From NCBI RefSeq assembly GCF_003075045.1, contig NZ_QCZD01000006.1, positions 99,883 to 163,882 of the forward strand: 64,000 nucleotides of DNA, in the 5' to 3' direction. This document shows, in pieces, positions 36,081 to 44,873 of the stretch (its first letter is position 1; the number at the start of each line of letters is the position of its first letter). Both the position numbers and the translations under genes were made by a program. The notes under the pieces were generated by a model. It worked only from the letters and a program-made list of their open reading frames with translations. It had not been told where the DNA came from and did no database searches. Source of the DNA: Maribacter litoralis. GTDB lineage: Bacteria; Bacteroidota; Bacteroidia; Flavobacteriales; Flavobacteriaceae.

Positions 36081-37284
36081 AAATAATAAATTTACGGATG
36101 AGGATGATGCGCTTTTAGCTGAACTAGGTATAGAAGTTGAAGTTAAAAAGGTTCAGCAATATAATACGAAAGAACAGCGTATTATCGCTGGTTTTGAGGA
36201 GATTTTAAATTTTGTAGAGGAGCATGGCAGGATGCCTGAGCATGGAGAGAACAATGATATTTTTGAAAGACTCTATGCTGTTAGGCTAGACAAAATAAAT
36301 AGTTCGGACGAGTGCTTTGAATTACTGGAACCTTTTGATACTAAAAACTTGTTAAGGCAAGGGGAGAAAATAGAGGAAATCTCAAATGATATTGATGACG
36401 AAGAATTACTAAAACAACTTGGTGTAGATATAGATGCAGATAAGTCTATCACCAAATTAAAACATGTAAAAACCCGTGCTGAAAAAAAAGCAGCCGAAGA
36501 GATTGCCAATAGAACACGATGTGAGGATTTTGAAAAATTCAAGCATCTATTTGAACAAATAAAAAAGGAAATTGATTCAGGGTTAAGGGAAACTGTTCGG
36601 TTTCGCAAGGATGCTGGATTTACCAAAACAACATTGAAGCAAGCCCAATTTTTAATCGTGGGAGGCCAAATTGCGCTAATAGCAGAAATAGGAGAATCAT
36701 TTAAAGCGCCAAATGGAGAAGAGGATTCGCGTCTAAGAGTAATATATTCAAATGGCACCGAGAGTAATATTTTATTGAGGTCATTGATTAGAGCTATGTA
36801 TAAAGATGAAACAAGTAGATTTATAACTGATCCTGGTTTAGGACCGCTCTTTTCTGGAGAAGTAAATGAAGATGATCAGGAAAGCGGAACTATTTATGTA
36901 TTACGCAGCCTATCCAATCATCCAATGGTTCAAGAAAATAAGGATGTTGTCCATAAAATTGGTGTAACAGGGGGAGATGTTAAGAAACGAACATACAATG
37001 CGAAAAACGACCCTACGTTTCTAATGGCAGATGTAGAGATTGTAGCAACTTATAAATTAGCTAATATTAATCGGGTCAAACTTGAAAAGGTCATTCACAA
37101 ATTTTTCAATACCGCAAAGTTAAATATTGAAATTAAGGACCGTTTTGGAAAGCCTGTAAAACCAGATGAATGGTTTTTAGTGCCAATCTTCATTATTGAC
37201 GAAATGGTAGAAAAAATTAAAGATGGTAGTGTTAGTGATTATTATTATGATATAGCTTCTGCCTCTATAAAAAGAATGAATTAG
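36073..37284 (+). CDS. GIY-YIG (T5orf172/MUG113-like) nuclease-domain protein
   Basis: A 403-aa protein. The N-terminal part (residues 30-80) has the same EEHGRMP...ERLYAVRL pattern as the end of the helicase. An acidic and a basic helical stretch follow (about 95-160). The C-terminal GIY-YIG fold runs from GTIYVLRSLS (about 272) through HKIGVTGGDVKKRTYNA with its Arg to a Glu in KLEKVIHKFF. This T5orf172-type variant is found in phage and defence genes. It is the probable DNA-cutting subunit of the operon, supplying the nuclease the methyltransferase lacks. It is the last of the three overlapping genes. Confidence 0.85.
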   Translation: MAENNKFTDEDDALLAELGIEVEVKKVQQYNTKEQRIIAGFEEILNFVEEHGRMPEHGENNDIFERLYAVRLDKINSSDECFELLEPFDTKNLLRQGEKIEEISNDIDDEELLKQLGVDIDADKSITKLKHVKTRAEKKAAEEIANRTRCEDFEKFKHLFEQIKKEIDSGLRETVRFRKDAGFTKTTLKQAQFLIVGGQIALIAEIGESFKAPNGEEDSRLRVIYSNGTESNILLRSLIRAMYKDETSRFITDPGLGPLFSGEVNEDDQESGTIYVLRSLSNHPMVQENKDVVHKIGVTGGDVKKRTYNAKNDPTFLMADVEIVATYKLANINRVKLEKVIHKFFNTAKLNIEIKDRFGKPVKPDEWFLVPIFIIDEMVEKIKDGSVSDYYYDIASASIKRMN

Positions 37285-37381
37285 GATTGTATGTGTCGAT
37301 TAAAATATTTTATAATATTTATCAATTCAAAGCACCAGTTTTATTGCTAAAAAACAGTAATTACACTTTATAAAATATTAG

Positions 37382-37762
37382 ATGAAAAAGGCCCAAGTAA
37401 GATTTAACATTTTTAATTTTAATCCTTACAATAGCAGTGCTAAAAGCAAGGATTCTTTAACTATTTTAAAAGAAGCTATTCAACATATAAACGATGAAAA
37501 GACTCAAAGACAAAAAGCAATAGTTATTGACAGGCACGACAATAGACAAGATTCAGAATCTCGAAGGTTATTTGTTAGTAGTGCGGCGTATATTCTAAAA
37601 GATAAAGTTTTCAAATTTAGAATCGCCCTAATTAAGGATTACCAAAATGGTGGTGTAATCCCGAAACTTAGAGCTCTAATAAACGATGCATTAAGAAGCT
37701 TTCAGAAAAGCAGCGATACTCCTTTGAACTTTTCAGGAGTAACAGTAGGGATGTTGAAATAA
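37382..37762 (+). CDS. Hypothetical protein in defence block
   Basis: A 126-aa frame, MKKAQVRFNIFNFNPYNSSA to NFSGVTVGMLK. It is basic, with no membrane helix. No family is recognised. It lies 98 bp after the GIY-YIG gene. A further frame of 40 codons starts in its stop codon (TAATG) and looks truncated, so this gene and its follower may be the remains of a longer two-gene unit. A small accessory or inhibitor of a defence system is possible but not shown. Confidence 0.55.
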   Translation: MKKAQVRFNIFNFNPYNSSAKSKDSLTILKEAIQHINDEKTQRQKAIVIDRHDNRQDSESRRLFVSSAAYILKDKVFKFRIALIKDYQNGGVIPKLRALINDALRSFQKSSDTPLNFSGVTVGMLK

Positions 37763-37884
37763 TGACTTTTGATGAATTACAAACCCTAATGAAAAACAAA
37801 TACCACTGCACAGCAATGGGCATATTGCATAGCTTCCTAACGTCAGCTACGACAACATACCCGGAATGTTCTGCTTCATGTTGA
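37762..37884 (+). pseudogene. Truncated 40-codon frame coupled to previous gene
   Basis: The ATG at 37,762 overlaps the previous TAA by one base, the coupling normal for a real gene. The first residues (MTFDELQTLMKNKYHC) read like an ordinary start. After about residue 16 the sequence loses protein character (Thr/Ser/Cys-rich) and stops at 37,884. It is best read as the 5' remnant of a gene whose body was deleted. Confidence 0.4.
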
Positions 37885-37913
37885 GAACCGTAAAAAAAAC
37901 TAAAATTTGATGA

Positions 37914-39692
37914 ATGTCACATTTACTCTCTGAAATATCAATTAAAAACTACAAGTCAATTATTAATGAAAGTTTTGAACTTTCAGCTTTTACACCATTT
38001 GTTGGATATAATAATGCAGGGAAATCTAATATGCTGGAAGCTATAAAATGGTTATTGAGAAAATCTGCTTTGGCGGAAACTGCATTTTATAATAAAACAG
38101 AAGCAGTAGAAATGGAAGGTAAAATTTCGGGTATTTCAGAAACCATACTTGAACAATTACCTGAAAATCAAAGAACTTCTATCCAACCATTTTTATTTAC
38201 AGATTCACTTTATATAAAGCGAGTTCAAGCACAACCAGGAATTCCTGCTGGCCAAATTCGATTGCTAGTTAAAGACCCTTCAAATGTTGGGAGCCCCAAT
38301 GAGTGGCATGCTAACCCTACCGGATTAGACCAAGCTTTGCAAGCATTATTTCCTGACCCAATTCAAATAGGAGCAATGGAAAACTCAGAGGAAGATGTAA
38401 GCAAGAGTAAAAACACCACAACAATTGGCAAACTTCTCTCTGAAATAATTGGCCCTATTCAGGCAAGCTATAGCACCCAAGTTCAGACTGCTTTAAACGG
38501 AATAAAAGAACTTCTTGATGTAGATGGAACTTCAAGGGCAACCGAGCTTAATGATTTTGATATCGCAGTAAGTGAAAAAGTTGAATCCTTCTTCCCAGGC
38601 GTGAATATCAAAGTTCATGTTCCTACACCTGAACTCAAAGAAGTTTTCTCAAAAGGAACTATTAAAGTTTTTGAAAACTTAAACCCAGATGGTCGAGATG
38701 TTTCCGCATTAGGACATGGGGCACAACGTTCAATTCAAATGGCTTTAGTTCGGCATTTGGCTGATATTAAAAGAGAATCAGGAGAGCAAGCATCGAATAC
38801 AATCCTACTGATTGACGAGCCTGAATTATACCTACATCCACAAGCTATAGAAGTTTTAAGAGATGCTCTCAAAACTCTATCAACACAAGGTTATCAAGTA
38901 ATTTTCTCAACGCATTCACCTTTTATGATTACCTCAAAGGATGTTGAGAATACTTTATTAATTCGGAAAAACGTCACACAGGGAACTCATAAAAGAAATT
39001 CACTAAAAACTGCAATAGCTACGGTTGCTTCTGCGCATCCAAGCCAACTTGCAATTGTGTTCTCACTTAGCAACTCATCAAACATACTTTTTTCAGAAAG
39101 AGTAATTCTTGCCGAAGGCAAAACGGAAAATAGACTTCTTCCAAAAATCATCCAAAAAGTAACAGGCAAAACTTTGGGACTTTTAAAAACTGCATTAGTA
39201 CCAATGGATGGTTCGGGAAGCACAAGAAAAACCATTGAAGTATTATCTGCAATGGCAATTCCAACCAAAGCGATAGTTGACCTTGATTATGCCTTAAAAG
39301 AAGGAGAATCTCAGGGGTTTCTTTCAACAGGCGATACAGATGTAGCAGCAATAAAAGCTCATTTAGCTACAATTGCTCCAACTTATTCAATCAATTTGAA
39401 TAATGGTTGGCCTACAAAATCAGGCAGTGATTTAACAGCGGCGCAAGCATTTGCTTTGTTGGCTCAAGAAGCAACAATTCAAGGAAACTTAGCATCACTA
39501 AAAACAAAAATGCAAACCGCAGGCGTTTATATTTGGACAAAAGGAACAATAGAAAGTCATTTAGGCGGAATTCCAAAAAATGAAATGGGTTGGGCTAATT
39601 TCAATGCAAGGCTAGAAAGTGAAGAATTAAAAGTGATTTTACCTAATGACCATTCAGAAATAGTAGATTTAGTTGCGTGGATAACTGCATAA
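37914..39692 (+). CDS. OLD-family ATP-dependent endonuclease (AAA ATPase plus TOPRIM)
   Basis: A 592-aa protein. The N-terminal ABC-type ATPase has Walker A GYNNAGKS (about residue 29), signature region SALGHGAQRSIQMAL, Walker B LLIDEPELYLHP (about 299) and FSTHSPFMI. The C-terminal TOPRIM domain starts VILAEGKTENRLLPKI (about 400, catalytic Glu) and continues with an acidic pair in KAIVDLDYAL. This is the class 1 OLD layout, a family of metal-dependent nickases/nucleases that often act against phage. No GajB-like UvrD helicase is next to it, so it is not a Gabija system. It is followed after 16 bp by the HD/Hsp90-like gene, a probable partner. Confidence 0.9.
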   Translation: MSHLLSEISIKNYKSIINESFELSAFTPFVGYNNAGKSNMLEAIKWLLRKSALAETAFYNKTEAVEMEGKISGISETILEQLPENQRTSIQPFLFTDSLYIKRVQAQPGIPAGQIRLLVKDPSNVGSPNEWHANPTGLDQALQALFPDPIQIGAMENSEEDVSKSKNTTTIGKLLSEIIGPIQASYSTQVQTALNGIKELLDVDGTSRATELNDFDIAVSEKVESFFPGVNIKVHVPTPELKEVFSKGTIKVFENLNPDGRDVSALGHGAQRSIQMALVRHLADIKRESGEQASNTILLIDEPELYLHPQAIEVLRDALKTLSTQGYQVIFSTHSPFMITSKDVENTLLIRKNVTQGTHKRNSLKTAIATVASAHPSQLAIVFSLSNSSNILFSERVILAEGKTENRLLPKIIQKVTGKTLGLLKTALVPMDGSGSTRKTIEVLSAMAIPTKAIVDLDYALKEGESQGFLSTGDTDVAAIKAHLATIAPTYSINLNNGWPTKSGSDLTAAQAFALLAQEATIQGNLASLKTKMQTAGVYIWTKGTIESHLGGIPKNEMGWANFNARLESEELKVILPNDHSEIVDLVAWITA

Positions 39693-39708
39693 AAAACAAG
39701 TACTAAAG

Positions 39709-42126
39709 ATGAATGACGATTATAAAGATGAATTTTTACTAAGACTTAAGAAAAGTGCTTTATATAAAGCTTTGGTTAATAAATGTTCTGAAAAAGATTC
39801 AGATGTTATTACCCTTGTTCAAAATACTACCTCCTATGCCTTTCAAAGAACCAAAACAATAATTAGGCATATGGGAGAATTTACTCTACACGATGGGGAC
39901 CATTTGTTTAGAGTATTGCATTTAATGGAAAGACTAATTCCTGAAGAAACCATAATAAAACTATCAAGCCCTGAACTACTTCTACTTATTACAAGTGCGT
40001 TCTTCCATGATATTGGAATGGCTCCTGATGAAAAAGAAGTTTTAACTTGGAAAAAGATATGGGATTTTAACCCAACATTAGATGATGATGAGATTGCTGA
40101 TTTTAATGATTTCAAAAGGTTTTTTAATTCAAGACCTGAAGATGAAAAAAAATTAAAGGACTTATCTTTAAAAGGACAAACCTCTCAGGTTGAACTTATA
40201 AAGTCATATTTAATTACCGAATACATTCGACAAACTCATGCAGATAGAGCAAGAGATATCATTGAAAAAGATTGGACAGATAAAATCATTTTTCGAGAAA
40301 CAGACTTAACTGTTGAGTTAGCTCAAATTTGCTATAGTCATAATGAAGATGCTTTAAAATTATTAGACTTAGATAAAAACGTTTTATGTGGTTCTGAAAT
40401 TTATGCTTGTCTACCCTTAGTTGGAGTGATTTTAAGACTTGCAGATATTCTTGATTTTGATGGCAAAAGAACTCCTTCCATATTATTCTCACATCTTTAT
40501 GTTAGAAATCCAATATCAGTAAAGGAATGGAATAAACATCGAGCAGTAGAAGCTTGGGAAATCACACCTGAATTAGTGCAGTTTAGTGCCAAATGTTCTC
40601 ATCCAGTAATTGAAGCTTCGATTCATGAATTTTGTTCAATGATTGATAACGAGCTTAGTCTTTCAAATAATATAATATCGACCTTAAATGACTTTCACTT
40701 TGCAAAAGAACGTGACTTACATATTAAATTACCACTTAAGGTAAATAGAGAAAAAATAAGAACTAAGACGGATATAAAGAATAAACCAATTTATATATAT
40801 AAAGACACTAAATTCAATTTGAGCAAGACTCAGGTAATTGAACTATTAATGGGCACTAAACTGTATGGCAATCCAGAAGTTGCCTTAAGGGAGTTAATTC
40901 AAAATTCAATTGATGCTTGTTTATTGAGGCAAGCTCAAGAGAAGGAATGGGGTAATTTATATGTACCTAGAATCTCCGTTAAATACTTTACCGAAAATGG
41001 AGAAAACATTTTAGAAGTAATTGATAATGGCACTGGAATGGATGAGTATATTATAGATAATTATTATTCTAAAATAGGTTCTTCATTCTACAAGTCAAAA
41101 GATTTTTATACTCTTAAAGCAGAATCAAATGCGGAGTTTTATCCAACTTCTAGATTTGGAATTGGAATACTTTCTTGTTTTATGATTTCTGATGTATTAA
41201 TTGTAGATACTAAGAGAATATATGGACCTCACAAATCAAGTAATCCGTTAAATCTAACTGTTGAAGGTCAAGAAAGCATCTTCTGGATTAAAGATGGGCA
41301 TAGGGAGAAGCCAGGAACCACTACTCGACTAATACTGAGAAAAAACAAGAATCCTTGGGAGGATATGAAAGATGATAAGTTTATCCAAAACGTTGAAAAT
41401 GTAATTCCTAACCCTCCATTCGAAATTGATATTGAAACAACTACACATAAAAAAATAAGGAACCAGAATAGTTTTAAAGAAATGACTTCTTACTCTCTGA
41501 AAGATTATTCTTGGAATGAAAATGAAAACATAAAATTTATCGAAATTGATATTGACCGTACTGATATAGGAATTCTTGGCTCTGCAACAGTTGCTATTTT
41601 GGAAAGTCAAGATAAGCCAGTAGAAAGTATTGAATTAAATTCTAGAGATATAGAAGTTGAAGGACAGACTTATACTCTAGAACGAGAATTGAAAATTGAG
41701 ATCAATTCTATCGAGGAAACTTCGAAGTCGATAACAATTAGTGACGATGGTGAAATTAGAACTGATGACTCATCTAATACTTTAGCAAAATCCAAATCCA
41801 AATTATCTTTACATGGAATCGAAATACCGTCTACCCTTTTTCCAGAAACTTGGAGAATGAAGAACAATCAGGTGAAAATAGTTTGGCCATTTCCATTGAT
41901 ATTGGTAATTGACATTTTGGGAGAACGAGACTTAGATTTAAATTCCCCTAGAACAGAAATTATAATAAGCGATAAATGGACTGATTTCGAAGAAAATCTA
42001 GCAAATATTATTTGTGTGGGAATTAAAAGTTCAGTTTCAAAAGAATATTGGCACGAATTATTGGAGATTTTTGATACAGCAAAAAGTAGTGATAATTTCA
42101 AAAGAGCAGTTAAAGAATTTAAATAA
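39709..42126 (+). CDS. HD phosphohydrolase fused to Hsp90-like ATPase (HD-CE type)
   Basis: An 805-aa fusion. The N-terminal HD domain has HDGDH at 61-65, the HD pair FFHDIG at 100-101, CYSHNED and LRLADILDFDGKRTP (about 245), so the metal site looks complete. From about 380 a GHKL ATPase follows: N-box ALRELIQNSIDACLL, then EVIDNGTGMDE (about 440) and SRFGIGILSCFM. The C-terminal third is a beta/alpha region of unknown role. Such fusions are reported in bacterial conflict systems, where the HD part may hydrolyse nucleotides. It lies 16 bp after the OLD gene. Substrate and activator are unknown. Confidence 0.88.
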   Translation: MNDDYKDEFLLRLKKSALYKALVNKCSEKDSDVITLVQNTTSYAFQRTKTIIRHMGEFTLHDGDHLFRVLHLMERLIPEETIIKLSSPELLLLITSAFFHDIGMAPDEKEVLTWKKIWDFNPTLDDDEIADFNDFKRFFNSRPEDEKKLKDLSLKGQTSQVELIKSYLITEYIRQTHADRARDIIEKDWTDKIIFRETDLTVELAQICYSHNEDALKLLDLDKNVLCGSEIYACLPLVGVILRLADILDFDGKRTPSILFSHLYVRNPISVKEWNKHRAVEAWEITPELVQFSAKCSHPVIEASIHEFCSMIDNELSLSNNIISTLNDFHFAKERDLHIKLPLKVNREKIRTKTDIKNKPIYIYKDTKFNLSKTQVIELLMGTKLYGNPEVALRELIQNSIDACLLRQAQEKEWGNLYVPRISVKYFTENGENILEVIDNGTGMDEYIIDNYYSKIGSSFYKSKDFYTLKAESNAEFYPTSRFGIGILSCFMISDVLIVDTKRIYGPHKSSNPLNLTVEGQESIFWIKDGHREKPGTTTRLILRKNKNPWEDMKDDKFIQNVENVIPNPPFEIDIETTTHKKIRNQNSFKEMTSYSLKDYSWNENENIKFIEIDIDRTDIGILGSATVAILESQDKPVESIELNSRDIEVEGQTYTLERELKIEINSIEETSKSITISDDGEIRTDDSSNTLAKSKSKLSLHGIEIPSTLFPETWRMKNNQVKIVWPFPLILVIDILGERDLDLNSPRTEIIISDKWTDFEENLANIICVGIKSSVSKEYWHELLEIFDTAKSSDNFKRAVKEFK

Positions 42127-42219
42127 AGCACAACAGTGTATAAACAATAGTCGAAACAGTAATAGGCTAAAGGCTTTTGGCTCGTGTCGAACTTGGTGCT
42201 TAACAGAAAGTTTAGTACT

Positions 42220-42265
42220 TCGTAATTTTCAAATACTTAACTTTAGGAAAGTTCAAATAAAGGAT
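42220..42265 (+). repeat. Boundary repeat copy A
   Basis: Left part TCGTAATT at 42,220-42,227 and core AAAGTTCAAATAAAGGAT at 42,248-42,265. It is the 5' edge of the DJ-1-like gene and reads in frame as KVQIKDG, replacing the natural N-terminus. Confidence 0.8.
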
Positions 42266-42274
42266 GGTTTAACG

Positions 42275-42916
42275 ATGCTAGATGCAATTGGACCTTATGA
42301 AGTTTTAAGGAATATTTCAAATGCCGAGGTACTATTTGTTGCTGAAAAAAAAGGTGAAATTACAGCTGATTCTAAATTTGTTCATCTCAATGCAAAATTT
42401 GGAATAGACGAGATTAATGAGGCAGATATTTTAGTTATTCCAGGTTCAGCCATAACCTTTTTAAGAGAAATCAACAATGTAAAAGTGATGGAGTGGATAA
42501 AAAAAATTAACCAAACTACACTTTGGACAACTTCTGTATGTTCAGGCTCAATAATTCTTGCTTCAACTGGACTATTGAACGGATTAGAAGCTACTTCACA
42601 TTGGAAACCTATGGAATTATTGAAAAAGTTTGGGGCTGTTCCAAAAGCGGAAAGATTTGTAGAACAAGACAAGTATATTACAGCCGCAGGAGTTTCAACG
42701 GGTATTGATATGGCTTTGTATTTATGTAATAAAATTGTTGGCGAAGCCAAGACCAAGGCTATTCAGCTCTTTATTGAATATGACCCTAAACCGATTTACA
42801 AATCTGGAAATTATTCAACTGCTGAAAAAAATGTTATTGAAGAAGCTGAGTTTATTTTGCTTGAGGAAGCCAAAAAGGAACCTGAATTATTTGAAGAGAT
42901 AAAAGGGGAAATATAA
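42275..42916 (+). CDS. DJ-1/PfpI-family protein, 5'-truncated
   Basis: A DJ-1/PfpI glutaminase-like protein. TTSVCSGSIILASTGLLNG has the nucleophile-elbow Cys, and AAGVSTGIDMALYLC is the typical later block. Family members start about 15 residues earlier with a strand ending in YDGLTALDAIGPYE. Here the frame is open upstream (…KVQIKDGLTMLDAIGPYE), but those residues come from the boundary repeat at 42,248-42,265. The first usable ATG is 42,275, which removes the first beta-strand; the frame also runs back into the preceding gene without a good start. It is probably a damaged gene that might still fold. Confidence 0.7.
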   Translation: MLDAIGPYEVLRNISNAEVLFVAEKKGEITADSKFVHLNAKFGIDEINEADILVIPGSAITFLREINNVKVMEWIKKINQTTLWTTSVCSGSIILASTGLLNGLEATSHWKPMELLKKFGAVPKAERFVEQDKYITAAGVSTGIDMALYLCNKIVGEAKTKAIQLFIEYDPKPIYKSGNYSTAEKNVIEEAEFILLEEAKKEPELFEEIKGEI

Positions 42917-42940
42917 AAAACTATGTACAACACTGGTAAG

Positions 42941-43032
42941 CGTTGCACAAGCCATTGATCAGCAACAAATACGATCGATATAAGCCTCTTAAAAGGGCTT
43001 TATTATAGCCTGTTAGTAGTTGAACGTCAATT
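42941..43032 (+). repeat. Long intergenic repeat, copy 1 (with hairpin)
   Basis: Starts CGTTGCACAAGCC and ends GTTGAACGTCAATTTTT. A near copy is at 63,879-63,974. Inside, AGCC-TCTT pairs with AAGGGCT (42,983-42,999), followed by a T-rich run, so it also works as a terminator of the DJ-1-like gene. Confidence 0.8.
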
Positions 43033-43055
43033 TTTAAATTCCAAAAGAGTCGTCA

Positions 43056-43526
43056 CTAAGAACGAGAGATTTTTCTACGATCCGGCTTAAATATAAATTC
43101 ATTCCTATCGGTTTTGGTAATATCGCTTCTCCAAGGCTTACACAAAATTTCTGATAGACTTTGTCTAAGAGTCTTCATATCATTTGGTTTTTTTAAATAG
43201 AGATTAGCACCTAAGTTATAAGTATCAATAACATCGCGCTCGCTATCAGAGGTGGAAAGGATAATTACAGGAAGCTTATTAGCCGTATAGGATAACCTAA
43301 GTTTTCGTAAGCATTCTTTACCGTTCATAACCGGCATGTTCAAATCCAGGAAAATAAGATCCGGTGATTCCTTCTCGCAGCTATCCAGATGTTCAATTAA
43401 ATCTGCACCATTTTCAAATTGTAGGACTTGTAAGGAGGTATCCAGGCTACCGAGTGCATCTATAAAAAACTCACAATCGTCTTGGTCGTCATCCGTCAAG
43501 GCAATAATTAGTTTTGCTGAAACCAT
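43056..43526 (-). CDS. Single-domain response regulator (Rcp1-like)
   Basis: A 156-aa receiver protein. The acidic pocket is TDDDQDDCEF (residues 11-20), the phospho-acceptor Asp61 lies in IFLDLNMP, and the Lys is in LYLKKP (about 112). No output domain is attached; a basic tail follows (RRKISRS). It resembles Rcp1-type regulators that work with phytochrome-like or hybrid kinases. A cytosolic kinase (44,874) and a second receiver (46,988) are the nearest genes, so the three may form one phosphorelay. It is on the opposite strand to that kinase. Confidence 0.9.
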   Translation of the reverse strand: MVSAKLIIALTDDDQDDCEFFIDALGSLDTSLQVLQFENGADLIEHLDSCEKESPDLIFLDLNMPVMNGKECLRKLRLSYTANKLPVIILSTSDSERDVIDTYNLGANLYLKKPNDMKTLRQSLSEILCKPWRSDITKTDRNEFIFKPDRRKISRS

Positions 43527-44873
43527 ACTATAAATTGTTTAAATATGTTAGTATTCCTAAATTTCAATTTTGTATCGTGAAAATGTTTCACGGCCCATTC
43601 TTAATTATAAATAATCGCATTGGATAAATTCGTATTTAAAACAATCGAAGCCGAGACTGGATTAGCCTATCTAAAGAACTAATTCCCAATCAGATCTTCC
43701 ATTCATAGAACGTAGACGAACAGTGAACAGCAAAATTTTAGTTAAAGTTAAATTTAAATTTAATAATTACAAATAATTTCTTTTTAGTGGGTCGAATTTT
43801 TCATAATGTTAACCTAATTAATTAAAAAAAAAGTCCTGTACCTTCGAATTATCCACATTTACCTTATTGAAATGATTGTATCTATTTTATATAATTTCGC
43901 CATTACACACCAGTCTGGATTTTTGTCAGGTATAATATGTAGAGTATGATAAAGTTTTTAAGACCACAATCGAAGCTTTTTAAGCAAATCATGGAAGGAA
44001 GCTTTCACTTGGTTATTACAATTGAAAATTCATGTTACAGACGAAATCCGCATAACATTATTTCTCCCCATAATCCGGTTTGCTTGATTTTCGGTATCCG
44101 CTCGGTCCTATGCAAAATATCAAACAACAAAGAAAAATGGGCTAAACTCGTACACCGAATGACGGGCAATTTCGCTCAGGTTACCATATGATTTGAAAAT
44201 GTGGTTGGCTTGCCCTGTGCTTAAGTTGGAAACATACTATGTACCAAATTTCCGAAGAGTAGTTATCCCGTTTCTTGAGGCTATTCCCAAATGAACGCAT
44301 TTCTATCTTCACCCCTAAATTTTCTTAAAGGTTTTCCATAACATAACTCCAACAATGAAGAAATTCGAGATAGTTCCGCTTTGGTCAGCGCCTCTACTAG
44401 TTTGAATCTTATCAGTACTATCGAACTCCTGTCTGAGCCGTCAACATATTGAGAACCATACTTTCTATTAAAAATTTATTACAAATTTTTTGTTGTTATT
44501 TGAACATATTGGCGAAGCAAATTTTACGTATTGGATATAATCCGCTAAGATAACGGTAAAGTTGTTTGGAAACTTTATTAAATAGTGCCCGCAATCCATG
44601 AATACTGTAATTTTTGATCTACTGACTTTTGAATATAGATATATTCTCTTACTATAAAAAGAAGTAATAGAAGGATTTATGACATATTGGTCTATAAAAA
44701 AAGGATCAATTGTCATGATGTCAGAGATTTACAATTAAATTGTAACTTTATGCAACAAATGTTCTATGGTTGTTACACTCGTTATTATTTATCAAACTTA
44801 AAGTCTAGATTAAGTATGAGTTTACATCGTTTGGCCAAAAACCTGGTTTCAGTTTTAAAAAATAACAACAATC
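43527..44873. other. Long low-coding region
   Basis: About 1,350 bases between the receiver gene and the histidine kinase. The frames present (81 aa at 43,946-44,191, 82 aa at 44,468-44,716 on the minus strand) have no family features and no good start context. I see no RNA gene. It is likely a decayed accessory region. Confidence 0.5.

Noticed and set aside
31279..37284. DISARM or BREX system
   Set aside because: No DrmA/DrmB/DrmC-like, PglZ-like or BrxC-like protein is present.
37914..42126. Gabija system
   Set aside because: The OLD-type protein fits GajA in outline, but the neighbour is an HD/Hsp90-like fusion, not a UvrD-like GajB helicase.
42220..42265. Boundary repeat as a reverse-strand promoter (TTTATTTG resembles TAnnTTTG)
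   Set aside because: The second base does not fit the -7 box, the genes to the left are on the plus strand, and conservation extends beyond the box.
43946..44191. An 81-aa plus-strand frame in the gap before the histidine kinase
   Set aside because: It has no ribosome-binding context, no family pattern, and irregular composition; kept only as part of the low-coding region.
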